This document shows positions 35,129 to 46,860 of a stretch of DNA of 64,000 nt, piece after piece; within the stretch, counting starts at the first letter, position 1, and every line of letters begins with the position of its first letter. Under the pieces are notes generated by a model that saw nothing but the letters and a program-made list of their open reading frames with translations, was not told the DNA's origin and made no database searches. Made by a program: the position numbers and the translations under genes. Source of the DNA: Saturnia japonica (Eukaryota > Arthropoda > Insecta > Lepidoptera > Saturniidae); the NCBI GenBank assembly GCA_033032175.1, contig CM065316.1:2388115-2452114 (forward strand). Direction: 5' to 3'.

Positions 35129-35690
35129 TCGATTACATGAGTACGCAATCGTCTATAAAGCTGAAAACGCATCAAAGTACGTGCAGCGCTGACACATCAC
35201 ATGTGAAGAGGATTATCAAGCAATACTTATTTGAATAATGCATGCGGCCCGTACCTCCTCCAGTGAATCACCAAAGCGACCTACATAATATAACACAGTC
35301 CGTGCAATCAAATAATACAACTTAATAATACGGCAGAAAGCTCGTCGACGAACGCGGAAATATACTCGGGATGGACCAACAATAACCTACAACAATTTAA
35401 CCTACTCATGTAGGTAATTTCAATGCAAATATCATTGGTCTTTTGCAATAAAATATCCATTTGTATGTCTAGTTTTAATAAACGTTTTAATATGCATGAT
35501 TTTCTTGTTATTTTAAGATTTTACTACATATAATAATAATTTTAATTCAAACCTACCTAAGGTTTGATTATTCTTTGGCGTCTGTTATCGATAACTTTTT
35601 GGACAGGTCATCAGGTTAGGTTAACTGTTGTATAAAAGATTGAATACTATAAAGCCGACGACAAAAAACTACGACTAGATTGTATTTTTT
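35129..35690. other. AT-rich sequence, nothing recognised
   Basis: No features assigned. Confidence 0.45.
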
Positions 35691-35691
35691 T

Positions 35692-35835
35692 TTGATGTTC
35701 ATCGATAATTTCTGTTTATAAACCGATTTAGATGATTATTTTTTTTGTTGGAAAGAGGATACCTCAATGGTGGTACCATTGTAATTTAATTGGCATTGGA
35801 CCTTCAACTTCGATGATAAATTGATGTTGTTTTTT
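35692..35835 (-). mobile_element. CCGACTTCAA element, partial
   Basis: In reverse: TTTATAAACCGATTTAGATG, GGAAAGAGGATACCTCAATG, TTAATTGGCATTGGACCTTC and AACTTCGATGAT. It ends in a T tract at about 35830-35845 rather than the expected inverted end. Confidence 0.65.
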
Positions 35836-35859
35836 TTTTTTTTTGTTAAAAATTGTCAG

Positions 35860-35998
35860 GTATATTATTGGTACGATGAAATGACGGCACTGTACCAGAC
35901 GGTGCGCCTTTCATTGGCAGATAGCTGACGTTTTAAGGAATAACTTGGGCTACTTTAATTTTAGAAAAAGAATAGGGGTTCCGCGAAAATAAAACAAA
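35860..35998 (+). repeat. R8 interspersed repeat
   Basis: TTTCATTGGCAGATAGCTGA, TTGGGCTACTTTAATTTTAG and AATAGGGGTTCCGCG match 7783-7960. Confidence 0.55.
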
Positions 35999-36084
35999 AC
36001 TGGTATTGGTAAATCAAGACGGGGACTTAAATGGCTTACGTTAATTAAACGATAAGAGATAATATATCAAAAGATCAAAAATCA

Positions 36085-36770
36085 AAACCAAAATATGTTT
36101 TATTCAATTTAGGCCCTAAGAACTTATGAATATCAAAACACTACAACCGGTTCGAAAAACATGCCAGCCATCGAGAAGAATCGGCAAGAAACTCGATCGG
36201 GTTTATCAACATCTTATTTTCTTTTTTAAATTATATACATTTATTATCATTTTCAGTAGATGTACAGAGAGAGAATCACATCCAGACATCACCATCATTC
36301 ACGTAATCAGCATTCCTATAATACCTCTTCGACAATAAAATTTGCTTAAAACATGATTCTTGAAACTATCCGGGAAATCAGTAATGTACTTAGGAAGTTT
36401 ATTATAGAACCTAACACAATTACCTAAAAAAACTTTTATTTGTTTTACTAAGTCTATAAGACGGAATGACTATTTTATATTTATTTCTAGTATTGAAATT
36501 GTGCTTGTTAGCTACAAGTTCAAAATTGTCTTCATTTTTCCGTACATACATTAAATTTTCCAAGATGTATTGGGAAGGCAGAGTTAAGATACTAAATTCT
36601 TGAAACTTATTCATTCCTCTATGATTCGCGAGGTCTCATATTGTAAATTGCTCGAACTGCCCGTTTGTGTAATACAAATATGGTATCTACCTCAGCTGCT
36701 GAACCCCACAGTAAAATACCGTACCGCAAAATAATATACCACATAATTTCAGACATTAAAAATACCTACA
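36085..36770 (-). pseudogene. J1 LINE: ORF2 C-terminus and 3' UTR
   Basis: This is the longest J1 copy. On the minus strand it reads ILRYGILLWGSAAEVDTIFV, LHKRAVRAIYNMRPRES, then in a shifted frame KFQEFSILTLPSQYILENLM, NFELVANKHNFNTRNKYKI and RLSKTNKSFF, then FYNKLPKYITDFPDSFK. This is the region behind the reverse transcriptase core of jockey-like LINEs (GxxxWG, Q(K/R)xxR, SLPSLYI-like, NTR, WNxLP-like motifs). Stops and a frameshift near 36610 show it is dead. The UTR at 36085-36250 has AAACATGCCAGCCATCGAGA and TTCAATTTAGGCCCTAAGAA in reverse. Confidence 0.8.
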
Positions 36771-36918
36771 AAAAAGTCAGCGAGAGCATATATTTATCTT
36801 CTAAGGATCACTCAGAATATGTATTTTTATAACCGGAAGCGGGGGTAGCACTATTCGCGCGTGGTCCCGATCAACAGCATTCTGTAGTCCATGCGAGCGC
36901 AACTGAGAGCACAGCTAG
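36771..36918 (+). mobile_element. HelD Helitron 3' part
   Basis: AAAAGTCAGCGAGAGCATAT, ATCTTCTAAGGATCACTCAG, AACCGGAAGCGGGGG and GCAACTGAGAGCACAGCTAG. The CTAG end (36915-36918) is followed by C, not T. Confidence 0.55.
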
Positions 36919-37485
36919 CAATGTTTTTTTTTAATCGTCTTTTATTAAAACATTAATTCTTTAATTGAACAATCAAAGTCCGGAAATCAATCGCCATGGA
37001 AACCGTTGAATTATCGAATTAGCATGATGCACACTTTTTTTGACGCCGCTATGACATCTAGTTCATAACTAATAAAATCTGTTAACATTTACCATCCATC
37101 ATTTAACGTAAAGTCCGTAACGTAACCTAACGCAAACAGCACGTCGCCGTCGTTTCCGTTACAATTTTTTAGGTACCTAAAAAGGTTCACTTCAAAAATC
37201 ACACCATACTAAATCCGCAAAGTCCTACTTGAGAACAGTGATCGATGAACACGCAACTCTTCAAATGACATCTCATACTCCGTAGCCAATTTCACTTTAT
37301 TCGAGTTCGTTACCCACGCTACACGAGAGCGGTCCTTCGGGGAAACACGAAGCCGAGGGAGGCGTACAACAAAAATACCTTCTAATATAATAAACATATT
37401 AATTTTGGTTGCATACATGTTTTGACATTATATCCTATTTATAAAATGCTTACTTAAGTTACAACGTAATATAAATTATCTATTG
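36919..37485. other. Unassigned sequence
   Basis: No gene was found. A 69-codon minus-strand frame at 37209-37418 has no recognisable motif. A CpG patch occurs at about 37105-37160. Confidence 0.4.
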
Positions 37486-37796
37486 TCTATCTTCATATTA
37501 ATATATGAAAAATTTGGACCCCTTTTCAAGCATATTGCCTGCACGGAGGGCTGTGAGATTTGGCATGGTTAAAGTATATATTTAGAAGGAGTGCAGAAAG
37601 CTAAAATGTATGTATAATATCTGTTATAATATTAGATTAAATAAATTAATACTGCGAATCCTAAAGCGACCAGAGCCATTGAACTTAGACCCCCCCAAAA
37701 TATTGAAATTGTTTAGGTTCATACTGCAAATGTCAAAAAAAATAGTTTATGATTAAAAAGTCGCTGGTCGAATTTAGGTAATTGGGCGACCGCTTG
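37486..37796 (+). mobile_element. HelA Helitron, degraded
   Basis: TCATATTAATATATGAAAAA, GAGATTTGGCATGGTTAAAG, GAGTGCAGAAAGCTAAAAT, CTGCGAATCCTAAAGCGACC and a damaged hairpin, ending CTTG before T. Confidence 0.7.
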
Positions 37797-38635
37797 TATA
37801 TATAATTATGTGTAGGTAGATATCATGCAAAATATTCGTTTTTCTTTTCTTTCAATCTTCTAACCCAAAATCCGCCGGTCATCAATATTATCATCTAACC
37901 ATATAAATAAAATGATTGAGATTTACCTGTTTGCGCGCATCACGCAAAAACTACTGGATAAATTTTGACCAGTTTTTTTTACTCCTTATCGGAAAGAGAT
38001 CTATCACGATATCTTAATTCAATAAAAATAAATGTCCGGACTGCTCTGCCAACCTGTTTTACGTCAGTTGCAACTTTAAATAAAGATAATTAAACGTGCA
38101 CAAAATAAGATAACTGAATTCTAAAATCTATCTCGAACTAACATTTGCTAAATAAATCCAATAAAATAGTTTATCCATAATTCGCAATAACCTTCATACA
38201 TATCTGGACAGTTCCTTGCTTACGTCCTTAGGCAAGTGTGTTCCATCTGGCTGATGTCCAGAAACCCGATGAGTTACTGCTCGTATACAATCAGATTTTG
38301 ATAAGTTCAGTGCTTGCACACGGTGTATTTTTGGAAAACAATGCTCCAAATGCCGAGAGATGCAACATTATTTTGGATTGCGATGCAATTTCGTTAATAT
38401 TGGATTAAATTTACTTCTTTAATAAAAATTGTCAGTAAAACAAAACAAACTACCTACCAACTAACTGGGCACCTTATATTTGCATAGCGGGAAAAACACT
38501 ATCCAGTGCAATTTGGTCTGTTCACTAACAAATAATTTAATATTTCCTTGTAAAATCGCTCTTCGCGCTTGCTCGATTATAGGTCATTTATTATAGGTAC
38601 CTTTTTTTTCTTTTTTTGGCCAATTAGTTTTGCCA
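37797..38635. other. AT-rich sequence, nothing recognised
   Basis: A Helitron-like internal phrase (TTGCGCGCATCACGCAAAAAC) is at about 37930, matched by a similar one near 43362. Otherwise unassigned. Confidence 0.4.
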
Positions 38636-38639
38636 CACA

Positions 38640-40065
38640 CAAAAGGGGTGAGGCTATTTAGAGGCATTGTGAGGCCATGGCAGTATCTCTTGACGTTTCC
38701 AAGGCTTTCGATAGAATATGGCACGGAAGCCTTGTAGGCAAGCTTCGATCATTCTGCATCCCTGACAGCGTAAGGGTCTGGATCCAAGACTTCCTGGGTG
38801 AACGGTCAATATGAGTAATTGTTAACGGCTTCTCTTCTGATCCTTTGGCAATTGATGCCCGTATTCCTCAGGGTCAGTACTCTCTGCAACGCTATTTCTG
38901 CTACACATCAATGACCTGCTCAAATTTCCGGTATCCTTGGGTACGCAGACGATAGCACTGTTACACAGAGAGTTATCCGTCGAGCCCTCTAGCTGGCAAA
39001 AATGAAACCAACAAGCTGAGAGAGGCCATCATCAACCGCTTGAATTGTGCCTTGGGTTCGTTTCCGAATGGGGTGATGCGAAACTTGTCAAGTTCAACAG
39101 TGCGAAAACACAGGCGTGCCTTTTCTCCGCAAAGCGTAGTCCTTTCTGTTTTACTCCAACTCTTCAAGGTGTATCCATACCGGTTACTGATAGCCTCGAA
39201 CTCCTTAGGATGCATTTAAATGCAGACCTAAGCTTTGGAAGTTCAATTGAGACCAAGGCTAAAACAGCTGCCCAAAAATTGGGGATTTTTTACCGCTTAC
39301 ATCGCCGCAGCTCCTTAATTTGTATCAAGCGCAAATACGAAAGTGTGTTGAGTATTGTAGCCATCTCTGGGGCATGTCCGCCGAATATCAGCTGGCCACA
39401 CTGGACTCTATCGATCGAAGAGCTCGAAGACTCATTGATGATGGATCAATGACGAGCCTATAAACGCATAGCCTGAAACATCGGCATAGAGTCGCTTGCC
39501 TTTCAGTGTTCTATCGACTACGCTTTGGTGAATGTGCTCAACAACTAATTCCCCCCACTCCATTACCATCACAGGTCAACTAGACGCCGTATATGTAGTT
39601 GATGTTCCATTTATATTAACACTTTGCACCGTCTTTCATTATGCAAACCGCAAATGAATGGAACTCACTGCCCGAGTCCGTTTTTCCTAACTGATGACGC
39701 ATATAACATAGAGGTCTTCAAAAGAAGAGTGAATCAGTTTTCACGGAACGATCGCGTACCATCCCCGACCTTGTCTTCACTTTCGAAGCGTCGAGCAGTT
39801 TATTATATAAAAAAATTGCCAGACACTAAATGCATATACGCTTATTTCTCTCTTCCTCCCACAAGGCAGGAACATGTATAAAGATAGACCGAATTTTCTA
39901 CGAATAGAGAATTAGCCAGTTCGCAACTTAATTGCAAGTACGGCAACAGCCCAACCTTTCGCGGCTGAGTGCCTTCAGCGCTCGCAACCAAGACGGTGAA
40001 GGTGTAAAAGCCTTTTGAGGCTTCAGGGCCCTTAACAGTATAGTCAGATCGAAAAAAAGGGGTCC
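38640..40065 (+). pseudogene. J2 jockey-like LINE reverse transcriptase relic
   Basis: It begins inside the reverse transcriptase. AVSLDVSKAFDRIWHGSLVG is motif A with the first catalytic Asp. VNGFSSDPLAIDARIPQGQ is the motif B region. GYADDSTVTQRVI is motif C with the YADD catalytic pair. ALGFVSEWGDAKLVKFNSAK and TQACLFSAKRSPF are the thumb. LDSIDRRARRLIDDGS and NEWNSLPESVFPN give the C-terminus. The frame breaks at least at a TGA (about 38814), near 38880, near 39000, near 39330 and at TAA codons near 39460. The 5' end, including the endonuclease, is absent. The 3' tail (39840-40065) has the stem-loop TTCCTCCCACAAGGCAGGAA and GGCAACAGCCCAACC, ending in an A tract. GC content is well above the surroundings, as in an immigrant coding sequence. 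Confidence 0.85.
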
Positions 40066-40230
40066 TTGGATCCAGAAAAGGAACAATGAACGGCCGTCTT
40101 AAACCTACACAAAAGATTTTGTAGAAAACTAACCGAGCATAGAGCCTAGTTGTTACTAAGTAAACATTACCCCTTAATCACCAGCAATAATAAAGTGTAT
40201 GTGCATCGTTAACTAGAAACTTTCACTTAC

Positions 40231-40310
40231 ACGGTACTTATAGTCCTCGAACACATGCGGCCAAGCCGAAACTTGTATCCACCGACATATTGTGCTGCGT
40301 TCTGGGGAAT
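40231..40310 (-). other. Exon-like open block with consensus donor
   Basis: On the minus strand an 80-bp open stretch (SPERSTICRWIQVSAWPHV, then FEDYKYR) lies between AAATAG and GTAAGTG, a near-ideal splice donor. It is richer in GC and CpG than its flanks and is in Pten orientation. I do not recognise the peptide and it does not match Pten. It may be an exon of an unknown transcript, or a fragment of a repeat that happens to be open. Confidence 0.25.
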
Positions 40311-40447
40311 CTATTTATGCGAAAAATAAATAGCTCTACTAAATAAAAGACAAAATGACATTTATAGTTTCGTAAATAATAGCCTCGTTTCATTTGAAAC
40401 TGCATACCTGATAAATAAATTAGACGTAGTGAAGACGTTTTATAGTA

Positions 40448-40790
40448 TTACTAATTGTGCCCCACAATTTCACTCGTGTTAATTTTATCCGACAAACGCC
40501 GCGCCGCGCCACCAACGACCCCGTTTAGCTTCCCGCAAATACAAATTATTTTAATTTTTCATAATCTCCTAAATTGTGTGTCCAAATAATATGCTTTAAG
40601 GGCAAAATTTAACTTCATAAAATTCTCTTTATTATGAAGCAACTTTTGTTCGCCATGTCTAAAAATAATGTTCATAAATAAAAATTTTAATCGACACCAA
40701 AAACATTCGCAAAATACCTTATTGTGGCCTTGTATAAGAGATAGGCGTATGCTATTGCGGACTTTTTTCTAGATATACTAAGGACCAATA
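40448..40790 (-). mobile_element. HelC Helitron-like copy
   Basis: In reverse: TTTCACTCGTGTTAATTTTA, TCCGACAAACGCCGCGCCGC, CTTCCCGCAAATACAAATT, CTTATTGTGGCCTTGTATAA and AGATAGGCGTATGCTATTGC, matching 3690-4112. The 3' CTAG is degraded (CTAATT on the plus strand). Confidence 0.65.
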
Positions 40791-41090
40791 TTTTTGTTGA
40801 GCATTGTATTTACTTATCACACTTCCACTTCCGACTTTAAGGCTAACTGAGACGAATTCCTCGTAAATCTGGCTATGAAATACAAAAAGAAATTTTCAAA
40901 TCCGACTAGTAGTAGTTCCTGAAATTAGCATATTATGTATATATTTACATTAAAAAAAAAATAAGTTAAAAATATTAAACATAATGAATCGTATAGAGAG
41001 GCAAAGGAAGCAAAACATCTATTTTTTATGAATATCAGGGATTTATTCAGGAATATTGTTCTACTGTGACAATAATATTATTTACAGTAA
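40791..41090. other. AT-rich sequence, nothing recognised
   Basis: No features assigned. Confidence 0.4.
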
Positions 41091-41093
41091 TTA

Positions 41094-41325
41094 CAAGCTT
41101 TTATTTAACTTGCTTTGTTAGTATCCAGGGTCAAATCTTACAACTGAAGTTCAATACAGTTATCGACAGACCGATAGATTGAGCTGAAATATTCCATACA
41201 CGTTTAGTTTGGATGACAAGGTATGGTTAGCTAAGTGACATCATTATAAATCGAATCTAATGGCGGACCTGTTATTTTAAGAACTCCCATGATATGGGTA
41301 TCAAATAAAAGGGTTTGCTGAGAAC
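41094..41325 (+). repeat. R12 interspersed repeat, uninterrupted copy
   Basis: AAGCTTTTATTTAACTTGCT, GGGTCAAATCTTACAACTGA, ATTGAGCTGAAATATTCCAT, ACACGTTTAGTTTGGATGAC, TCTAATGGCGGACCTGTTA and CCCATGATATGGGTATCAAA. The second copy at 60640-62175 is split by a mariner. No coding sequence. Confidence 0.65.
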
Positions 41326-42735
41326 ACAAAAATTTTTTTTTTTTTTGTAAAATAATCTCATAAAAAGTTGTTACACAAATAAAAAAGGGAAAAGATGGGA
41401 TTTAAACTAAATAAATATCTTACGCGTTACAAGGTTTTAAAATTTTTGAAATATTGAATAAATGCTGGTTTTCAAATAGTTTTTTTTATATATTTAGTTC
41501 ATCTATACTTCTTCTTTGTTTGTTTCTCCCCTATCCGTTCCTGAACCATTCATCCAACTGTAATGATACTTTGGTGATTCGTATTGCGTATATCCGTGAA
41601 TATTCTGTATTAGTAAAACCAGTTTATGATACGCAAGTCATTTGATTAGATAGTCTGTGAATAAAAAATAATGCCAACACGTTTTTCAGAGAAAGTGGAT
41701 ATTGCTGCTTTTGTTTTTAAATGACTGAAATATTAATATTCGTAAATGAATGCTTGCTTTAAGTTTTGGAGACAATACCTATTATAAAATATAACAATGA
41801 AAGTCAAAGTCACGCAACTGCAGAAATGCATCGTACATAAATTAAATAAATGAAAAGGGAATGAGTAATTCTTTCCAAGGTTGCATAATACGAGAACGTA
41901 GGTAATCGCGTATTATTAGTCGACGAGATCAAGTAAGTCGAACTCGCAACTCAAAAGAATATTGAAAAAGAAGTTCGAGTACACCGAGGACCCCGCCTCT
42001 CAAGGTGGGTTTTTTACCCGAACAAACTGGATTAAACACCCAATAGTTCGCACGTCTCAAGTAAATACCTTCTTTTTTTGTTACTAAGCAAGTTTTTATG
42101 TAACCGTGAAGGAAGCTCGGCAAAACCGACATGCGTTGAGTTTGTTACTTAATCCTTTTTGTCTTGTTACTAAGCATATCGGTATGAATTTACTATTTGT
42201 TATTCTATTGGTATTTATGATCGAAAGATGCTTTGGAAAATAAACTAAAAACTATTTATTCAGCAGATCAAGTATACAGTATCATTGTAAAAGTATGAAA
42301 GATTCCAGTAAACGTTGGTGATCGAAGTTGCCAAAAATTAACAAAACACACGAGATTTTGATTATCAGTACGTAAAAAAGAGCACAACAGGTTTCTCAGC
42401 GCTTTTTAAAATATTTCTCAAAATAATGCACGACCTAGAAATCAGCTACCTACTCTTCGAATTTATTCGTCGGGTAAAGAAGATATATCAGTCACTTTAT
42501 TTATGATCTTCGTAAAACAAAATGAGGTGATCATTCGTATTCATTGAACGTGCTTTCCAAAATATTTGCTATGTCAAATTAAATCATCATGTATAAATTT
42601 AATGAAAACATACTTTTAAAATCTATATCTATGCTTATTATAATAAAGCGGAAAAGTTTTTTGTTTGATTGTTTGTTTAAAGATTCGAAAAATTTTTGAA
42701 GAGTAGTAGTATTTCTAACAATAGGGTACAACTCT
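41326..42735. other. 1.4 kb AT-rich, nothing recognised
   Basis: A T tract lies at 41332-41346. A Helitron-like phrase with TTTTTGTTTGATTGTTTG is near 42657. No coding sequence was recognised. Confidence 0.4.
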
Positions 42736-42739
42736 CAGC

Positions 42740-43212
42740 TAGCCTTAAATATTGATTTTTGTAAGTCAGAAGAGGAAGTGTTCCCGAACTGCTTTATCCG
42801 CGTGCACTGGCGTAATGGTTATTGATATGTAAATTCAATGTTCTACAAAAATATTAGTCCTTAGTACAAAATTACTATAAAAAATCCGCGATAGGATATG
42901 CCCATCTCTTTTACATAAGGCACAATAAGATATTTGTTGTAGATTAAAAATTGATTTATGAGCATTATCTTTAGGCATGACAATCTTTATTATTAATCAT
43001 TACGAACAAAAGTTATTTCATGATAGAGACAATTTAATGAAGCTTTGCTCTTTATAGCAAGTTATTTGGACACAAAACTTAGTTTAAGTGACAATGAAAA
43101 ATTAAAATAATTTTTACTTGCGGGAAGTGAGAACAATTATGATAGGCTACACCGGCTACACGTGTGCGTTGGCGACGCGGCGCGGTGTTTGTCGGATAAA
43201 ATTAACACTGGT
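42740..43212 (+). mobile_element. HelC Helitron-like copy
   Basis: AGCCTTAAATATTGATTTTT, GCTTTATCCGCGTGCACTGG, GCGATAGGATATGCCCATCT, TTTTACTTGCGGGAAGTGAG, GACGCGGCGCGGTGTTTGTC and GGATAAAATTAACACTGGTG. It is fused at 43213 to a HelB 3' end instead of its own. Confidence 0.65.
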
Positions 43213-43324
43213 GAAATAGGTTATATAACATCACGCTACAACCGTTAAGAAGTGAAACAATTACCATACAAGAGTAGGATATAATTAAAAAATTAAACGC
43301 GAGTGAATCCGCAGGCACAGCTAG
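43213..43324 (+). mobile_element. HelB Helitron 3' end
   Basis: GGTTATATAACATCACGCTA, AACCGTTAAGAAGTGAAAC, GCGAGTGAATCCGCAGGCAC and AGCTAG before T. The CTAG terminus is at 43321-43324. Confidence 0.65.
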
Positions 43325-44073
43325 TATCTAAATAAAATGATTGCGGTTTACCGTTGTGCGCACATCGCGCAAACACTACAGCATAGATTTTGATAATTTT
43401 TTGATCATTTCATCACACTAAATTATTAAATTCATAAAATTACTAAAACAACTTTTATCGATCAGATATCATCAACGAAACCTATTGAATATACATTGTG
43501 AGTAGCTGAAATAATGATATTTTAATAAACTTCATTTGTAAATAAGATTCCTTGCAACAAGTTAACCTTGCGACAATCCGCACTTTTAAGACCACAGCTT
43601 AATTATCACATTAAAAGGTATTACTCCCATAATTACATTTTGGACGGATTATATCGCCTTCATGCCAATAGACCATAGGAGTTAATCAGATTCCCTCATG
43701 CAAAAAATATATTAAACTTCATAATTTTCTAAATATTAAACTAAAGCCTTTTTAAGTGGCTTAGAAAATAATGCTTTAATAACGTACGATAAGATCGTCG
43801 TTCGTGCAATAATTTTGTAGGGACTTTTAGTCATTCTTCTTTAATTCACTGACTACATTCATACACTAGTCGTCAGCTTGTATTTCTATGTCGTGACATA
43901 ACAACAACATTACACGTCCGATTTAACCACAATTGTCCTTACATTATGTTTTTATTACATCAAATATTCTGTCTAGTCGAGCCTTTTTCCGCAATCGACC
44001 CGGCTATCAATTACAGGAAACTGTAACGTTGGCCATCAAAGTTGACACCATTATAAGTGCTTATTTAACTTGC
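43325..44073. other. AT-rich sequence, nothing recognised
   Basis: No features beyond a Helitron-like phrase (GCGCACATCGCGCAAACACT) near 43360. Confidence 0.4.
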
Positions 44074-44440
44074 AATATATATATTAATACATGAAGCAAA
44101 AGCTTTCGGTACCTTTTTAAGCGTATCGCGTGCACAGAAAACTGTGAGATTTGGGCATGGTTATAGTTTATATGAAAAAGTGCAGAAAGCTAAAATTTAT
44201 CTATAATATCTGTTACTAATATATTAAATTAAATAAATTAAATACTGCGAATCCTAAAGTGACCAGTGCCATTGAACTTAGACCTCCCAAAATATTGACA
44301 TTGTCACTCAACGAAAAGTGACAGCAAGTGATGTAGATAATACTCATTGTTTAGGTTCATGAATACTGCAAATGTCAGACAGGAAATAGTCTATGATTAA
44401 AAAGTAGCTGGTCGAATTTCGAGCTTAAGGCGATCGCTAA
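44074..44440 (+). mobile_element. HelA Helitron
   Basis: ATATATTAATACATGAAGC, GTGCAGAAAGCTAAAATTTA, CCTAAAGTGACCAGTGCCAT, GGTCGAATTTCGAGC hairpin and GATCGCTAA before T. The terminal G of CTAG is lost. Confidence 0.75.
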
Positions 44441-46515
44441 TTAAAATAATTCAATAAAAATTAAAATTTATTGACTTGCGTTAAAAAATCAAGGTCCTAC
44501 AATAGATTTGATTTATGTAGCAAGGTCTCACCGTAGTTTATTCGTGTGAAACTTTGGCTTGCATCCTGGAAGCTTTAATGGATTAAGAGATAAAAATCTG
44601 ACCGATAAACTATAATGAATTAAGGTCACTTGACGAAATTAAGACTCTAAATAAAGTGTTAAGAAAATCGATTAATGAATATGATTGCCACTAAAAAATA
44701 TTATGTCATTTCAATCTAGAATGTTCCACTAGAACCAATACGTATGAAAAAGCAAAATTCATTTTAGACGGTAAGTCGGCAAATTTTTCATAAGAATTCA
44801 TCACCAAAACTCTTGACGCAATCAACAGATTAACAACCAAACGGTGACAACGATTTTGTACTTTATGTCCTATCTATAACATAATATGTACTTGAATTAA
44901 ACAGTCTTACATTGAGTTTTCTAAAAGGTAATTAACGAACTGGAAAGTTATGCAGATGTGTCAATTCTTACTGTTGCTATGCCGCGGCAGCAAATGCATT
45001 TCGCAGGCGCATCCTTGTGTAACCTTGGCGCCACAATCGTCTCCCTTGTGTGAAAATAGACCCATGCAATGCAGTTTAGATTTATAGTTGGGGTGAATTA
45101 ATCGAGGATCAGTGAGTGGGACACTTACTGTTCATTAGGGTAACAGTATAAGTTACCCTTTATATGGGTGTGTATAGAGGTGACTTGTGACGTCACTCTT
45201 TACATGCTAATTTTATTATTCTTAGCGAAAACTTCTAACATATCTAAAGAAAAAAAAACTATTTGAAATGTAGCACTTGTCCACAACAGTACTCTTCACG
45301 GATTTATTTAATCCTTGAAGCCACTTGAACAATTGCAAATAAAATTAGAAAATATCCTTAAAATTCTAATTGTGCATTTCACTACAGTACTGTTATGTTT
45401 TCTCACGCCAGTGACTAACTTTAAGGCGAAGTTACCGTTGCTAGCTTCATTGGTCCCTAGACGGACACAAAGATCATTCATAACACCCGCCATAGTGACC
45501 ACATTTGGGTATATCGCGTCCAGGAATCAGCCGGTAATCAAGCGGGGTAGTAGACATCTGCATATTAATGGATCAAAGCCACCATGCACAATGCACATAG
45601 TTACAAACCTGTCGACGTGCCTCTCTTTTAGTTTGTCGCGTCTATTCAGCTACTAAGAGGCTTGCAGACCGTTCTCATGACGGCATGGTACAAGTTTGGC
45701 TTGTAATGTGTCTACCATCATAATAAAAGAGCACGAGTAGCAACATTACCAACAAACTGTCACGTACACCGACCGTGCATCGAAACGTCCGCATAATTTT
45801 ATTAATGTCAAATCCTACTTTTGCAAGTCCGATAGTAATTATCCCCCCCCCCCCCATTGTGTTCCTGTTATGTCGCGACTGCCTTAAGGAACGGATTACA
45901 ATGTATCATGCATTAAACGCATCGCTTGTACCCAATTTTTGTGCATCATATCACGCACCAACTTGTTTTCCTACGTGACATAAATGCAAAACCGTTGCGA
46001 ACAATCGGATCGTTAAAAACCTGTTATTGTTAACATTCGAAGGTATATCATGTCGGATCAGTGTATCCAGGTACACCGTAATTACAGTAGATTTACTGTA
46101 CACCGCATTGCTGTGAAAATAGCCCCTTCGCGACTCCCCAATACAATAGTTCGTGTTGTATATCGGCCTTAGTTCATCAGGTATACGTTCTTAGAAAAAC
46201 GAGCTTCGTTTTTTTGGACAATTGAACGCAAATTGATTTTCCCTATCCCGTGAAAATTCACGGCGCTCACTGTTCAATTTGGTGAAAAATTACGCTACCC
46301 GATTTGATTAATATAAGTATCACGGCTGATTTATTTTGTAAGACCAGTGAATTATGTGTTTATTAATAATTAATTAGATAAACAATGAAATTTACAGCAA
46401 CGATAATAACCCTTTGTATATAAAAGCTTGAATGTAACAGCATAATAAAGTTTACCGTCACATCTGTATCAACCTAGGCTTTAACTTCATATGAAGTACA
46501 TTAACATTTGTCATA
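44441..46515. other. 2 kb without recognised genes
   Basis: Open frames of 113 codons (45315, TTG start) and 64-67 codons overlap on both strands at 45300-45980 with no motifs. A tract of about 15 C lies at 45843-45857. TAACAGTATAAGTTACCC near 45142 is a small imperfect hairpin. A CpG patch occurs at about 44980-45030. Confidence 0.4.
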
Positions 46516-46536
46516 TTCTTTACGAGTTTTTGCACA

Positions 46537-46860
46537 ATGATGCACATATTAGCTGAAGCCGCCATCGAACAAATCCTAAATGATTGTGAAGGTAACGACA
46601 GCGATGAAGACCCAACAAGTATTACAGCTGAATCTGATGCTGAGCCCAACGGTTCCGCCTCATCTTCATAAGACTAAAACGATGATAATGATAACGAAAA
46701 TATTTCACTGAATTGTTTAAGTTGGCAAAAGAAGCCCTCCAACAGCAAATCAATTCCACAAGATGCTGCTCGTTTTCCAGATGTTTTCACATCCACTGAG
46801 TACTTTAGCATGTATTTTACATTACATCTTTTCGAATTGTTTGTAATGTTTGACCACTAA
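46537..46860 (+). pseudogene. piggyBac-like transposase, N-terminal relic
   Basis: From an ATG at 46537 one frame runs 108 codons with two stops (46669 and 46675). It reads AIEQILNDCEGNDSDEDPTS, AESDAEPNGSASSS, stop, then LSWQKKPSNS, IPQDAARFPDVFTSTEYFSM and YFTLHLFELFVMFDH. An acidic, Ser-rich start followed by a segment like SPxDYFxLFFTDELxELI is the layout at the N-terminus of piggyBac-family transposases, shortly before the catalytic domain. The catalytic aspartates and the rest are missing. I could not identify the terminal repeats. Confidence 0.65.

Noticed and set aside
45315..45656. A 113-codon gene
   Set aside because: TTG start, overlapping frames on the opposite strand, low-complexity hydrophobic stretches and no recognisable family.
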